A stretch of DNA of 64,000 nucleotides from Hydrogenophaga sp. (GCA_030653975.1 JAURYH010000005.1:1-64000), one strand, 5' to 3'; positions 20,054-30,314 are shown, numbered from the stretch's first letter. Numbers and translations: made by a program. Notes: generated from the letters alone by a model not told the origin.

Positions 20054-20853
20054 GCCCGTTCATTCAACGTCGCCATTTGCTGGGCGGTGGCGTGCTGGCG
20101 GCACTGCTGCCCGCTGCACTTCGCGCGCAAGACGACCAGACCGGCGGTGACCCGCTGGGTTCCATGCAGTACCCCAGCCTGCGCGAGCAGACCATCGGCA
20201 AGGCGGCAGCCCGGTTCTCCGACCTCGTGATCGTCAAGGGCCCGGCCTTTGCCGACGACGCGATGAACGTGCCGCTGCTGGTGGATGCGCGCGGGCTGGA
20301 CAAGGTGGGCGGCGGTGTCGCGCGCATCCGCGTGGCGGTGGACCGCAACCCGGTGCGCCAGGTGCTGGACTTCGAACCCCTGCGCGCGCTGCCCATGCTG
20401 GCCTTCCGCATCCGCATGGAGCAGGCCTCGCCCGTGCGCGCCTTCGTGCAGACGCGCGACGGCCAGTGGCACGTGGGCAGCACCTGGGTGCAGGCGGCGG
20501 GTGGCGGCTGCACGGTGCCCGGCCTCACGCGCGCCGACGGCTCCTGGAGCAAGACCCTGGGCCAGGTGCAGGCGCGCTTTTTCAACAACGTGCTCGAAGG
20601 CAGCCGCCGCCTGCGGGTGCGCGTGATGCACCCCATGGACACCGGGCTGGTCGCGGGCATCCCGGCCTTCTACATCGAAGACCTGCAGCTGGTGGACAGC
20701 ACGGGCCAGGCCTGGTGGAGGCTGGCGCTGCACGAGCCGGTGTCGGAAAACCCGCTCATCACCTTCGAGCTGCCGCCGCAGGCGGTGCCGGGCCTGCGAC
20801 TGATCGGACGCGACAACAACGGCAACCGCATCGACGCCGAGGTGGGCGCGTGA
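20050..20853 (+). CDS. Quinoprotein dehydrogenase-associated SoxYZ-like carrier
   Basis: SoxY-like N half with GGGCTVPG, SoxZ-like C half; 4-nt overlap with permease. Confidence 0.85.
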   Translation: MSPFIQRRHLLGGGVLAALLPAALRAQDDQTGGDPLGSMQYPSLREQTIGKAAARFSDLVIVKGPAFADDAMNVPLLVDARGLDKVGGGVARIRVAVDRNPVRQVLDFEPLRALPMLAFRIRMEQASPVRAFVQTRDGQWHVGSTWVQAAGGGCTVPGLTRADGSWSKTLGQVQARFFNNVLEGSRRLRVRVMHPMDTGLVAGIPAFYIEDLQLVDSTGQAWWRLALHEPVSENPLITFELPPQAVPGLRLIGRDNNGNRIDAEVGA

Positions 20854-21839
20854 AACGGCTGTTGTTGTCCGCTGCGCTCGCACTGGCGGGTGTCGTGCAC
20901 GCCCAATCCATCCCGGTGCCACCGCCGGCATCAAGGCCCGACGCCGCCAGCTTCAACTACGACCTGCGGCCGCGCCAGATCGCCGAAGGCACCTGGGTGA
21001 TCGAAGGCGCGGTGCAGGACTTCAGCCGCGCCAACGGCTGCAACATCATCAACACCGCCTTCATCGCCACCGGCGCGGGGGTGGTGGTGATCAACACCGG
21101 GCCTTCGCGCCTGTACGGCGAGCAGCAGCGCCGGGCCATCGAACGCATCACGCGCGAGCCGGTGATGCGCGTGCTGGAACTCAACCTGCACCCCGACTAC
21201 TTCTTCGGCAACCAGGCCTGGGCCGACCGGCCCACGCAGGCGCTGGCCGGCAGCATCGCCGGCATGCAGGCCGAAGGCACGGCCTACGCCGACAACCTCT
21301 ACCGCCTCTGCGGCGACTGGATGCGCGGCACCGAGTCCAGCCCCGCGCGCGAAGCCGTGTTGCCGCAGACCCTGCAGCTTGGCCAGCACCAGCTGGAACT
21401 CCAACGCCTGCACGGCCACACCGCCGACGACCTGGTGCTGCTCGACCACCGCACCGGTGTGCTGTTCGCTGGTGGCCTGGTGTTCGCCGAGCGCGTGCCC
21501 ACCACGCCGCACGCCGACTTCTCTGCCTGGCTGGCCAGTCTCGATGCGCTGGAGCAGCTCATCACCAGCGGTGCCGCAAAAACCGTGGTGCCCAGCCACG
21601 GCCCGGTGCACACGGGCCTGGCCGGTGTGCAGCAGACGCGCGACTGGCTGCGCTGGCTCACCACGCTGATGCAGGAGAGCGCCGAGCGCGGACTCGACCT
21701 CGGCGAGGTGCTGCGCACGCCCGTGCCCGAGCGCTTCAAGCGCTGGGCCGCCCAACCCGCCGAGCTGCACCGCAGCCTGACGCAGTGGTACCCGCGCTAT
21801 GAACAGCGCGCGCTGGCTGAACCCGTCCGCCGCCCCTGA
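20850..21839 (+). CDS. Quinoprotein relay system metallo-beta-lactamase-fold protein
   Basis: Signal peptide, NLHPDYFFGNQAW, HGHTADDLVLLD, AGGLVFAERVP; GTG start. Confidence 0.82.
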   Translation: MKRLLLSAALALAGVVHAQSIPVPPPASRPDAASFNYDLRPRQIAEGTWVIEGAVQDFSRANGCNIINTAFIATGAGVVVINTGPSRLYGEQQRRAIERITREPVMRVLELNLHPDYFFGNQAWADRPTQALAGSIAGMQAEGTAYADNLYRLCGDWMRGTESSPAREAVLPQTLQLGQHQLELQRLHGHTADDLVLLDHRTGVLFAGGLVFAERVPTTPHADFSAWLASLDALEQLITSGAAKTVVPSHGPVHTGLAGVQQTRDWLRWLTTLMQESAERGLDLGEVLRTPVPERFKRWAAQPAELHRSLTQWYPRYEQRALAEPVRRP

Positions 21840-22015
21840 GCCGCGTGCTGTGTTGCAGCCCGGGAGCGCTGCACCGCAGGCACTGCGACATTTCTGAACA
21901 CTGTCACAAGGGTGTCTCGCCACCCGGTTCGGGTTTGGCGCATTTGCAGCCGTCCGGCGGCCCTGGCGCGGCATTGCGGGGGTATTCCGATCAGTGAAAA
22001 CCCTAGGGTTTGCAC

Positions 22016-22030
22016 TGGCACAGAAGTTGC
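22016..22030 (+). promoter_or_regulatory. Sigma54 -24/-12 promoter of PQQ-ADH gene
   Basis: TGGCACAGAAGTTGC, consensus. Confidence 0.8.
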
Positions 22031-22146
22031 CATTTCTTCGCTGCGTGCATGTCCGAGACCGGAGGGGCTGGAGTCAGAAGAGCGGTCAGGCGGCACGGCC
22101 AGTTCCCACAAGCCATCAACCTCACAAACGAGCAGGAGACCACCCA

Positions 22147-23868
22147 GTGAAACGCACTCTATTGAGCCTTTTGGTCATGGCCGCCACGGCCCACGTCAGC
22201 GCCCAGGGCGTGACCGACGCGATGATCGCGGACGACGCCAAGACCCCCGACAACGTGCTCAGCTGGGGCCTCGGCACCCAGGGCCAGCGCCACTCGCCGC
22301 TGACCGGCATCAACGAAAAAACCATCAGCAAGCTGGTGCCCGTGTGGTCCATGTCTTTCGGTGGTGAAAAGCAGCGCGGCCAGCAGTCGCAGCCGCTGGT
22401 CAACAAGGGCAAGATGTTCGTCACCGCGTCCTACTCGCGCATCTACGCGGTGGACACCAAGACCGGCAAGAAGCTCTGGAAATACGAGCACCGCCTGCCC
22501 GAAGGCATCATGCCCTGCTGCGACGTGATCAACCGCGGCGCCGCCCTGTACGACAACCTCGTCATCTTCGGCACGCTGGACGCCCAGCTGGTGGCGCTCG
22601 ACCAGGAAACCGGCAAGGTGGTGTGGCGCGAGAAGATCGACGACTACTCCGCCGGCTACAGCTACACCGCCGCGCCGCTGATCGCCGAAGGCCTGCTCAT
22701 GACCGGTGTCTCCGGTGGTGAGTTCGGCGTGGTCGGCCGCGTCGAGGCGCGCGACCCCAGGACCGGCAAGATGGTCTGGACGCGCCCTGTGGTCGAAGGC
22801 CACATGGGCTACAAGGACGGCAAGGAAAATGGCATCACCGGCACCACCAACGCCACCTGGCCCGGCGAGACCTGGAAGACCGGCGGCGCGGCCACCTGGC
22901 TCGGCGGCAGCTACGACCCCACCACCGGCCTGGCCTACTTCGGCACCGGCAACCCCGGCCCCTGGAACAGCCATGTGCGCAAGGGCGACAACCTGTATTC
23001 CGCCTCCACCGTCGCCATCGACGTGAAGACCGGCCAGATCAAGTGGCACTACCAGTCCACCCCGAACGACGGCTGGGACTACGACGGTGTGAACGAGTTC
23101 ATCACCTTCGACATGGACGGCAAGCGCGTCGGTGCCAAGGCCGACCGCAACGGCTTCTTCTACGTCAACGACGCCGCCACCGGCAAGCTGATCAACGCCT
23201 TCCCCTTCGTCAAGAAGGTGACCTGGGCCACCGGCATCGACCTGAAGACCGGCCGCCCCAACTTCGACCCGGCCAACCGCCCGGGCGACCCGACCGCTGC
23301 GGGTGGCGACGGTGCCAAGGGCAAGTCGGTGTTCTCCGCGCCGGGCTTCCTGGGTGGCAAGAACCAGATGCCCATGGCCTACAGCCCCAAGACCGGCCTG
23401 TTCTACGTGCCCACCAACGAATGGGGCATGGAGATCTGGAACGAACCCATCACCTACAAGAAGGGCGCCGCCTACCTGGGCGCGGGTTTCACCATCAAGC
23501 CGCTGTTTGACGACCACATCGGTTCGCTGCGCGCCATCAACCCCAAGACCGGCAAGGTCGAGTGGGAAGTCAAGAACGAAGCCCCGCTCTGGGGTGGTGT
23601 GCTGACCGCAGGCGACCTGGTTTTCTGGGGCACGCCCGAGGGTTACCTCAAGGCCGCCGATGCCAAGACCGGCAAGGTGGTCTGGCAGTTCCAGACCGGC
23701 TCCGGCGTGGTCGCACCTCCCATCACCTGGACCGAAGGCGGCGAGCAGTACGTGAGCGTGGTCTCCGGCTGGGGCGGCGCGGTGCCCCTGTGGGGCGGTG
23801 AAGTGGCCAAGAAGGTCAACTTCCTCGAACAGGGCGGCTCGGTCTGGACCTTCAAGCTCATGAAGTGA
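22147..23868 (+). CDS. PQQ-dependent alcohol dehydrogenase, predicted lanthanide type (PedH/XoxF-like DxD motif)
   Basis: MPCCDV vicinal disulfide, W-motif repeats, GWDYDGVNE active site; GTG start. Confidence 0.93.
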   Translation: MKRTLLSLLVMAATAHVSAQGVTDAMIADDAKTPDNVLSWGLGTQGQRHSPLTGINEKTISKLVPVWSMSFGGEKQRGQQSQPLVNKGKMFVTASYSRIYAVDTKTGKKLWKYEHRLPEGIMPCCDVINRGAALYDNLVIFGTLDAQLVALDQETGKVVWREKIDDYSAGYSYTAAPLIAEGLLMTGVSGGEFGVVGRVEARDPRTGKMVWTRPVVEGHMGYKDGKENGITGTTNATWPGETWKTGGAATWLGGSYDPTTGLAYFGTGNPGPWNSHVRKGDNLYSASTVAIDVKTGQIKWHYQSTPNDGWDYDGVNEFITFDMDGKRVGAKADRNGFFYVNDAATGKLINAFPFVKKVTWATGIDLKTGRPNFDPANRPGDPTAAGGDGAKGKSVFSAPGFLGGKNQMPMAYSPKTGLFYVPTNEWGMEIWNEPITYKKGAAYLGAGFTIKPLFDDHIGSLRAINPKTGKVEWEVKNEAPLWGGVLTAGDLVFWGTPEGYLKAADAKTGKVVWQFQTGSGVVAPPITWTEGGEQYVSVVSGWGGAVPLWGGEVAKKVNFLEQGGSVWTFKLMK

Positions 23869-24016
23869 TGCAGCGGCAGCGGGGTGCAGCCCGACAGGGC
23901 GGCCCTGCCACATTGGGCGGTGTCGACCGCCGCCTGCGTGCGAACGGTCGACCCCGCCCCTTTTTGGCCCCGTGTTTCCTTTCCCTTTCTCTTTTCTTCT
24001 TTCAGGTAGCCCTGCC

Positions 24017-24340
24017 ATGCGTACCGTTCTGATCCTCGCCTCCGCCCTTGCCGGCCTCAGTGCCCCGGCCCACGCGCTCGACGTGACCGCCGCCATCGAA
24101 ATGGCCAAGGCCAACGGCTGTTTCTCCTGCCACGCGGCCAACGAAAAAGTGGTCGGCCCGTCATACAGCGCCGTGCATGAAAAATACAAGGACGACAAAG
24201 ACGCCGTGGCCTCGCTGGCGCAGTCCATCCAGTACGGATCCAAAGGCAAATGGGGTCGCATCCCCATGCCGCCGCACCCCGGCATGAGCACCGCCGACAT
24301 CAAGACCCTGGCCGAGTGGGTCATGACCATCAAGCCCTGA
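24017..24340 (+). CDS. Small class I cytochrome c (c551/c552 type)
   Basis: Signal peptide, NGCFSCH heme site, RIPMPPHPGMS distal Met region. Confidence 0.9.
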   Translation: MRTVLILASALAGLSAPAHALDVTAAIEMAKANGCFSCHAANEKVVGPSYSAVHEKYKDDKDAVASLAQSIQYGSKGKWGRIPMPPHPGMSTADIKTLAEWVMTIKP

Positions 24341-24427
24341 GAGGCAGAGAGCCTTTGGCACCGGGCGCGTGACGGCACGGCAGCGCTTTTCAGGGGAGGG
24401 GCGCATTTTTTCCGGTAATGTGCCGGC

Positions 24428-26830
24428 ATGCCACTCGCCCACCCCATCAAATACGGTTTTCTCAGCCTGCTGGCGGTGCTGGGCATGGTCGCCATCGTCA
24501 ATGCCCCGCCCGACACCGCCAGTGGCCTGCTCGCCAGCCGCATGCTCGAACTGCACCTGCTGCTGGAGCTGTTTGCCATCGTGATCGCCGCGCTGGTGGT
24601 CACGGTGTCCTGGCACACCTTCGACCGCCAGCAGGACCGCAGCGCCAATGCCTTGCTCGCGGGCTTTGTGGTGGTCATCGGCTGCGACCTGATGCACGCC
24701 CTGACCTACGAAGGCATGCCACCTCTGTTGACCGAGAGCAGCACGCCCCAGGCCATCTTCTTCTGGCTCATGGGCCGCAGCTTCGAGGTGTTGACGCTGG
24801 GCGCCGTCACGGCGGGCCTGGCGCCCCGCTGGCCCCGGACGGTCTTGCTGGGGATCGGCCTGGCGGTGGCGGTGGCCACCATCGCCTTTGGCTCTTTTGC
24901 GCTCGACCGGTTTCCCGTCACCTTCGTGCCGGGGGTGGGTGTGACCCCTTTCAAGGCGGGCTACGAATACGTGCTGGTGGGGCTCAACGGCCTGCTCGTG
25001 CTGGCGCTGTGGCGCCGGGCGAAACGCGAACAATCGCGGCAACACGCGCTGCTCGCACTCTCCTGCCTCTTCATGGGCCTGGGGGGATTTGCCTTCACCT
25101 CCTACGTGGCACCCTCGGATTTCCAGAACGTGGCGGGCCACCTCTACAAGGTGGTGGCCTATGCCCTGCTGTACCGTGCCACCTTCATCACCAGCATCCG
25201 GGCGCCCTTCGAAGCCTTGCGCCTTTCAGAAGCCCGGGTGCGTGAAAGCCAGGCCCGCATGCACACGCTGGGCGCCAACCTGCCGAACGCCGTGCTGTAC
25301 CAGCTGGTGATGGAACCCGACGGCCACCGCCGGTTTACCGAGGTGTCCGACTCGGTGGAACGCGTCTGCGGTGTGACCGTGGCCGATGTGTTGCATGACC
25401 CGATCGCGATGTACGGCGGCATCCACCCGGACGACGTGGCCATCCTCGCCGCCGCCGAACAACGCTGCGCCGAAACGCTGCAGGTGTTCGACTGCGAAGC
25501 CCGCTTCTGCCGGCCCGACGGCAGCGTGCGGCGCATGCACCTGGTGTCTGCGCCGCGCGCGCTGGACGGCGGCCGCATCGTGTGGGACGGCCTGCTCACC
25601 GACGTCACCGACCGCAGCGAAGCGCAGGAGGCCCGTCGCCGGCTGGAGCAGCAGCTCGGCGAAGCGCAAAAAATGGAGTCCATCGGCACGCTGGCCAGCG
25701 GCATCGCCCACGACTTCAACAACGTGCTCGCCGCCATCCTGGGCAACGCCCGCATGGCCCGGGAAGACCTCAAGGCCGGTAAACCGGCCGATGTGGCGCT
25801 CAGCCTGGACCAGATCATCAAGGCCAGCGACCGCGCCCGGAACCTGGTCGACCGCATCCTCAGCTTCAGCCGACGCGACGCCGCCCGGCGCCAGGTGCAG
25901 CCCCTGCTGCCGGTGGTGCGCGAAAGCCTGTCGCTGCTGCGCTCCACCCTGCCGGCTGGCGTGCAGCTGATCGAACACATCGACGACCCCGAGGCCAGCG
26001 CCGAGATCGACCGCACCCAGCTTGAACAGGTGCTGCTCAACCTCTGCACCAACGCCTGGCATGCCCTGGACGACAAAGGCGGGCGCATTGAAGTCCGGCT
26101 GGGCACCGTGGTGCTCGACGCCGCGGCGTCCTTTCCCCTGGGCCTGCTGCCCGGGCGCCATGTGCGCCTGTCGGTGCAGGACAACGGCTGCGGCATGGAC
26201 GAGCCGGTGCGCCAGCGCATCTTTGAACCCTTCTTCACCACCAAGCCGGTGGGCAAGGGCACGGGGCTGGGGCTGTCCGTGGTGCACGGCATCGTGCGCT
26301 CGCACGACGGCGCCATCGGTGTGCATTCAAAGCCCGGTCAGGGCACCCGGTTCGACATCTTCATGCCGGCCCCGCCCGGCGCGGTGGTGCCCGCCCCGGC
26401 CCCGGGCGCATCGGCACAGCCTGCTGCCGAGAGCGGACACGGCGAACGGGTGCTGCTGATCGAAGACGACCTGCTCATGTCCTCCATGCTGGAAAAGCTG
26501 CTTGCCCGCCACGGCTACCGCGTGTCACACCACAACGACCCCGAGCAGGCCATGGCCGCGGTGCGTGCCAACCCGCAGGCGTTCGACATCGTGGTGACCG
26601 ACTACAACATGCCCCAGCACTCGGGGCTCGACGTGATCACCGCCATCCGCCGCCTGCGTCCTGGCCTGCCCACCATCCTGGTCTCGGGCTACGTCAACGA
26701 CGAATTGCGCGCCCGTGCTGCCGCGCAAGGCGCGCGCCATGTGCTGGAGAAAACCCGCGTGCTCGATGAGCTGGTGAAACTGCTGGCGGACACGCTGCGT
26801 CCTGCGGCGGACCAGGCGGTTGAAGTCTGA
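24428..26830 (+). CDS. Hybrid sensor histidine kinase (MASE3-like membrane sensor, PAS, HisKA/HATPase, receiver)
   Basis: H-box SGIAHDFNNVLAAILGNA, G boxes GTGLGLSVVHGIV, receiver VTDYNMPQHSG. Confidence 0.9.
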   Translation: MPLAHPIKYGFLSLLAVLGMVAIVNAPPDTASGLLASRMLELHLLLELFAIVIAALVVTVSWHTFDRQQDRSANALLAGFVVVIGCDLMHALTYEGMPPLLTESSTPQAIFFWLMGRSFEVLTLGAVTAGLAPRWPRTVLLGIGLAVAVATIAFGSFALDRFPVTFVPGVGVTPFKAGYEYVLVGLNGLLVLALWRRAKREQSRQHALLALSCLFMGLGGFAFTSYVAPSDFQNVAGHLYKVVAYALLYRATFITSIRAPFEALRLSEARVRESQARMHTLGANLPNAVLYQLVMEPDGHRRFTEVSDSVERVCGVTVADVLHDPIAMYGGIHPDDVAILAAAEQRCAETLQVFDCEARFCRPDGSVRRMHLVSAPRALDGGRIVWDGLLTDVTDRSEAQEARRRLEQQLGEAQKMESIGTLASGIAHDFNNVLAAILGNARMAREDLKAGKPADVALSLDQIIKASDRARNLVDRILSFSRRDAARRQVQPLLPVVRESLSLLRSTLPAGVQLIEHIDDPEASAEIDRTQLEQVLLNLCTNAWHALDDKGGRIEVRLGTVVLDAAASFPLGLLPGRHVRLSVQDNGCGMDEPVRQRIFEPFFTTKPVGKGTGLGLSVVHGIVRSHDGAIGVHSKPGQGTRFDIFMPAPPGAVVPAPAPGASAQPAAESGHGERVLLIEDDLLMSSMLEKLLARHGYRVSHHNDPEQAMAAVRANPQAFDIVVTDYNMPQHSGLDVITAIRRLRPGLPTILVSGYVNDELRARAAAQGARHVLEKTRVLDELVKLLADTLRPAADQAVEV

Positions 26831-26980
26831 CCCTGCTGGGTCGAATCGCGGGCTGAGGCGCTGTCGTCATCGCTGCTGTTGTGCGGTGTTTCGGCGATAC
26901 GTGTTGTCACATCTGGTGGCAGGACTGGTCCTGTACCCTGGGTAGCATCAGTCTGTCTTTTCGTTCACATGGAGAACCTC

Positions 26981-27565
26981 ATGAACACCACACACCGAAT
27001 CAATGCCCTGAACACCCTGCGCCCGCTCGTGCTGGTCATCGCCGGCCTGGCCGCTGGCGCCAGCTGGGCCCAAGTCACTGTGGTGGTCGAACCGGTGCTG
27101 ACCGTCGTCGATCCCGTCGTGGCTGCGCGGCAGCAAGAGATGGCCCTGCAACTGGCCCGGGCCAACCTCAGCCAGCAGGGCATCACCGAACCGACCACCG
27201 GGCAGATCGCCCTGGCCACCAGCGATGTGCAGGCGCTGCGCGACAGTGGCATGGGCTGGGGCCAGATCGCCAACAGCCTGGGCCTGCGCCTGGGCGCCGT
27301 GGTCAGTGCGGCCAACCGGGCCGACCAGGCCGACCGCCAGGCAGGCTGGGCCATTGGGACCCGCACCACCCGCCCTGCGGCAGCAGGCAGCCAGGCAAAT
27401 GGAGGTAACAGCGGCAACAGCAATGCCGGTGGTCAAGGCGTCGGCAGCAGCGGTAACCGGGGCGGTGGCGCCAGTGCCGGCGGCGGTTCCAATGCGGGCG
27501 GTGGTGGCAACTCCGGCAATGGCGGTGGCGGCAACGGCGGCGGCAACGGTGGTGGCAAGCGCTGA
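26981..27565 (+). CDS. Exported protein with low-complexity Gly/Asn-rich tail
   Basis: Signal peptide; C-terminal GGGNSGNGGGGNGGGNGGGKR. Confidence 0.6.
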   Translation: MNTTHRINALNTLRPLVLVIAGLAAGASWAQVTVVVEPVLTVVDPVVAARQQEMALQLARANLSQQGITEPTTGQIALATSDVQALRDSGMGWGQIANSLGLRLGAVVSAANRADQADRQAGWAIGTRTTRPAAAGSQANGGNSGNSNAGGQGVGSSGNRGGGASAGGGSNAGGGGNSGNGGGGNGGGNGGGKR

Positions 27566-27620
27566 CCTGCCCGCTGGCGAACCGCGCTTCAGGAGTCGTC
27601 ACCAGGTGACGCAGCCGTGA

Positions 27621-28409
27621 TCAGGGCTCCCACTCCGCCGTGAGAACACCCCCGGTGAGAAACCCGCTGGGCACTTTTTCTTCGCGCTGAAACTTCACCA
27701 GCCCCTCGCCCTGGCAGTACCACTCGCGGCTGATCAGGGGCACGTCGGTGAAGCCGTTGACCGGGTCGGTGTAAAGGTTCAGGCGGGCCTGGCCGACCAC
27801 GCGCAGGCAGGGCTGGTGGGTGCTGCCGTCGGCGAGCTTCACGCTGGCGTCCACCGCTTCGATGCGCCAGGTCATCTGTGCCTTGTGGGTGTACTTCAGG
27901 TCGCGCGGGTGTTCGTTCCTGCGCTGGATCAGGTAGGGCACGGTGGGCGTGGTCCATTCGGTACCGATCTGGTACGGCGCTTTCAGTACCCAGATCGGTT
28001 CGGCGTCGGCCGTGGGCTCGTTGTCGATGTCGGTGCGGGTGGCGATGCGGCGGATGCCTTGTTCGTCTACTTTGAGGTAGTAGCTCACGCCGGCGGAGTG
28101 GTGGCGCACGGCGACGGTCTGGTCCTGGAACGTTTCGGACTGGGCCACGCGCAGGGTCCATTGTTCGGGCTCGCGCGGTTCTTCGCCGGTGTATTGCACG
28201 GTGTAGTCCTGTGTTTCGCCTTCGCGCAGGGGGAACCAGACATTGCCTTGGTTGCTGGGGTTGCAGGCGGTGAGGAAGAGGGTGGCTGCTGTGGCCGCGA
28301 TGGTGGTGGTGATGGGTGAGGTGTGGGCGCGTGGGCCCTCACCCCGACCCTCTCCCGCGAGCGGGAGAGGGGGCAAGACACCGCGGCTGCTTGGGGTGCG
28401 AGCGCTCAT
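27621..28409 (-). CDS. Uncharacterised lipoprotein-like protein (member of post-pqqE module)
   Basis: LFLTAC lipobox-like after N-terminal hydrophobic stretch; overlaps upstream gene by 4 nt. Confidence 0.6.
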   Translation of the reverse strand: MSARTPSSRGVLPPLPLAGEGRGEGPRAHTSPITTTIAATAATLFLTACNPSNQGNVWFPLREGETQDYTVQYTGEEPREPEQWTLRVAQSETFQDQTVAVRHHSAGVSYYLKVDEQGIRRIATRTDIDNEPTADAEPIWVLKAPYQIGTEWTTPTVPYLIQRRNEHPRDLKYTHKAQMTWRIEAVDASVKLADGSTHQPCLRVVGQARLNLYTDPVNGFTDVPLISREWYCQGEGLVKFQREEKVPSGFLTGGVLTAEWEP

Positions 28410-28930
28410 TTTTCGGGTAACTGGGCACGTGGCAAATCAGACAGCTTGATCTCCACCTTGTCGTTGCTCGCGGGCAGCAGCCAGGCCAGGCCGCCCTGGC
28501 CGCGTTTGGGCTCGGTGCTGCCCATCTGGGTGTTGCCTTCGCGCGCTTTCTTGATGCCGTCGCCGAGGATGCGGTGCAGGTCTCTTTCGTAGGGCAGGCG
28601 AAACACGCGTGGCATCTCCAGCGGCGCGTTGTCTTTCATGGGGTTGACCCAGATGTAGATGGCGCCCTTGTGGCCGCGGCCGGGGCTGGGCTCGTCGAAC
28701 ACGGCCGAGAGCAGCATGAAGCGTTGGGGCAGGGCGTCGTCGCTCGGCCAGCCCGCGATGCCTTGCAGCGTGTGGTGGCCAAAGACATAGAAGCCGCTCA
28801 CCAGCAGCACCATCGCACCCTTCACGGTCCAGGGCCAGCGCGTGGCCAGGCACAGGCAGAGCAGCAGGAACGCGAGCAGCGCGTACACCAGCACGAGCAG
28901 CAGCAACTGGGAAGAGACGGCAGGGATCAT
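28406..28930 (-). CDS. Uncharacterised membrane protein (member of post-pqqE module)
   Basis: Two N-terminal TM segments; conserved-looking soluble tail. Confidence 0.65.
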   Translation of the reverse strand: MIPAVSSQLLLLVLVYALLAFLLLCLCLATRWPWTVKGAMVLLVSGFYVFGHHTLQGIAGWPSDDALPQRFMLLSAVFDEPSPGRGHKGAIYIWVNPMKDNAPLEMPRVFRLPYERDLHRILGDGIKKAREGNTQMGSTEPKRGQGGLAWLLPASNDKVEIKLSDLPRAQLPEK

Positions 28931-28946
28931 GGTTGTTCTTGTGGGG

Positions 28947-29558
28947 TCAGAGGCCGGAGCGTTGCACGATGGTGAGCGGGCGGGTGTTGAGGTCGATGAC
29001 ATTGCCGCCCTCGTCGATGCTGAAACGCACCAGGGTGCGCTCGTCGCCCTGGGCGGGAATCTGCTGCGTGCCGGTGTAGACGATCTCGGCCTGCGGGTTG
29101 ACCTTCACGACCGCGACCGACACGTCCACCGGCAGTTTGTCCTTGCTCTCGTAGTAGTGGGCGTTGACCACGTACTCACCGGGCACGATGCCCCGCAGGG
29201 TGACGATTTCCTGCCGGATCGGGCTGCTGAACGCGCGGCCGTTCACCAGCACGCTGCTGTTCTTGGCGCCGCGGTCGTCGCGGTCCAGGTGCAGCATGCC
29301 GGCGTCGCGCTGTCGGAACCACAGCGTCTTGCCGCCGGGCTCCAGCACCCAGGCGTCGACGTCGTTGGGGTTGTTGTCGGGCCAGGACACGGTGACCATG
29401 AACTCGGCCTTGGCCGGCACGTCGCCGGCCTTGCGGGCCTTGGGGTTGAACGAGAGCAGGGCGATGACGAAACAGAAGACGAAGGCGATCAACATGTTGA
29501 ACAACATGTCGTAGAACGGATCGGTCTCGGTGTCACGGACCGCTCGACCGATCGCCAT
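28947..29558 (-). CDS. ExbD/TolR-like membrane protein with large periplasmic domain
   Basis: DPFYDMLFNMLIAFVFCFVIALLSFNPKA resembles the ExbD/TolR TM with conserved Asp. Confidence 0.6.
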   Translation of the reverse strand: MAIGRAVRDTETDPFYDMLFNMLIAFVFCFVIALLSFNPKARKAGDVPAKAEFMVTVSWPDNNPNDVDAWVLEPGGKTLWFRQRDAGMLHLDRDDRGAKNSSVLVNGRAFSSPIRQEIVTLRGIVPGEYVVNAHYYESKDKLPVDVSVAVVKVNPQAEIVYTGTQQIPAQGDERTLVRFSIDEGGNVIDLNTRPLTIVQRSGL

Positions 29559-30306
29559 GGGGCGTCTCCTGCGGTGGGGCGGCGGGCTGCGCGAGCCGGG
29601 CGGCCAGGGTGTCGGCCACCAGCGCATCGGCAAAACGGTCGAGCCGCATGAGCTGCAGGCCGAGCAGGATGTTGCCGGTGAGGCCGGTGACGGTGGTGAG
29701 CAGGGCAATGCCGAGGCCGCCGGTGAGGTTCTTGAGCAGCAACGACGACTGGCTGGCGTCGAAGCTGTCCATCTGCCCGAGCTGCAGCGCAAGGATGGAA
29801 AAGCCGATCACCTTGCCCAGCAGACCGAGCTTGAGCTGGATGCCGTTGAGCCACCAGGCCATTTCGTGCGGGCCGTGCGCGCGCTCGCCCAGCACCTGCA
29901 GCCAGATGGAATGGTCGGCGCCGGGCAGTGCGCAGCCCTGTTGGTATTCGGTGCTCCAGCCGGCGGGCGGCGCGGTGGATGATGCCGCGAGCTGCGCGTC
30001 GAGCCGCTGGCGCTGCTGGCCCAGCACCCAGGCGCGGCGCCCGGCCCAGACCGAGCAACCGATGAACAGCAGCACGATGGTGACGGTGAGCCCGGTCGGG
30101 TCGGCTGCCACCAGCCGGTGCCAGGCGCCGGCTTGCCACAGCAGCAGGGCGCCAAACACCAGCAGGCCCATGTAGGCCAGCCAGAGCAGGAACAGGCCGT
30201 GTTCCATGCGCTCCAGCGCGAGTGGGCTGTGGCGCGCTCCCGGGATGCGGCTCACCAGCGCCGCACCGAGCATGCGGTGGTGCGGGGCGCTGGCGGGTGG
30301 GGTCAT
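29533..30306 (-). CDS. MotA/TolQ/ExbB-like proton channel family protein
   Basis: GLLGKVIGFSILALQLG ... NLTGGLGIALLTTVTGLTGNILLGLQLMRLDR; overlaps the ExbD-like gene by 26 nt. Confidence 0.65.
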   Translation of the reverse strand: MTPPASAPHHRMLGAALVSRIPGARHSPLALERMEHGLFLLWLAYMGLLVFGALLLWQAGAWHRLVAADPTGLTVTIVLLFIGCSVWAGRRAWVLGQQRQRLDAQLAASSTAPPAGWSTEYQQGCALPGADHSIWLQVLGERAHGPHEMAWWLNGIQLKLGLLGKVIGFSILALQLGQMDSFDASQSSLLLKNLTGGLGIALLTTVTGLTGNILLGLQLMRLDRFADALVADTLAARLAQPAAPPQETPHGDRSSGP

Positions 30307-30314
30307 GGGTGGGT

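Noticed and set aside
22159-24678. 839-aa minus-strand ORF
   Set aside because: Antisense to PQQ-ADH and cytochrome c; shadow frame.
27400-27565. GGC/GGT/AAC-rich low-complexity stretch as a tandem repeat or CRISPR-like array
   Set aside because: Encodes the Gly/Asn-rich tail; no regular repeat-spacer structure. No CRISPR array seen anywhere in the window.
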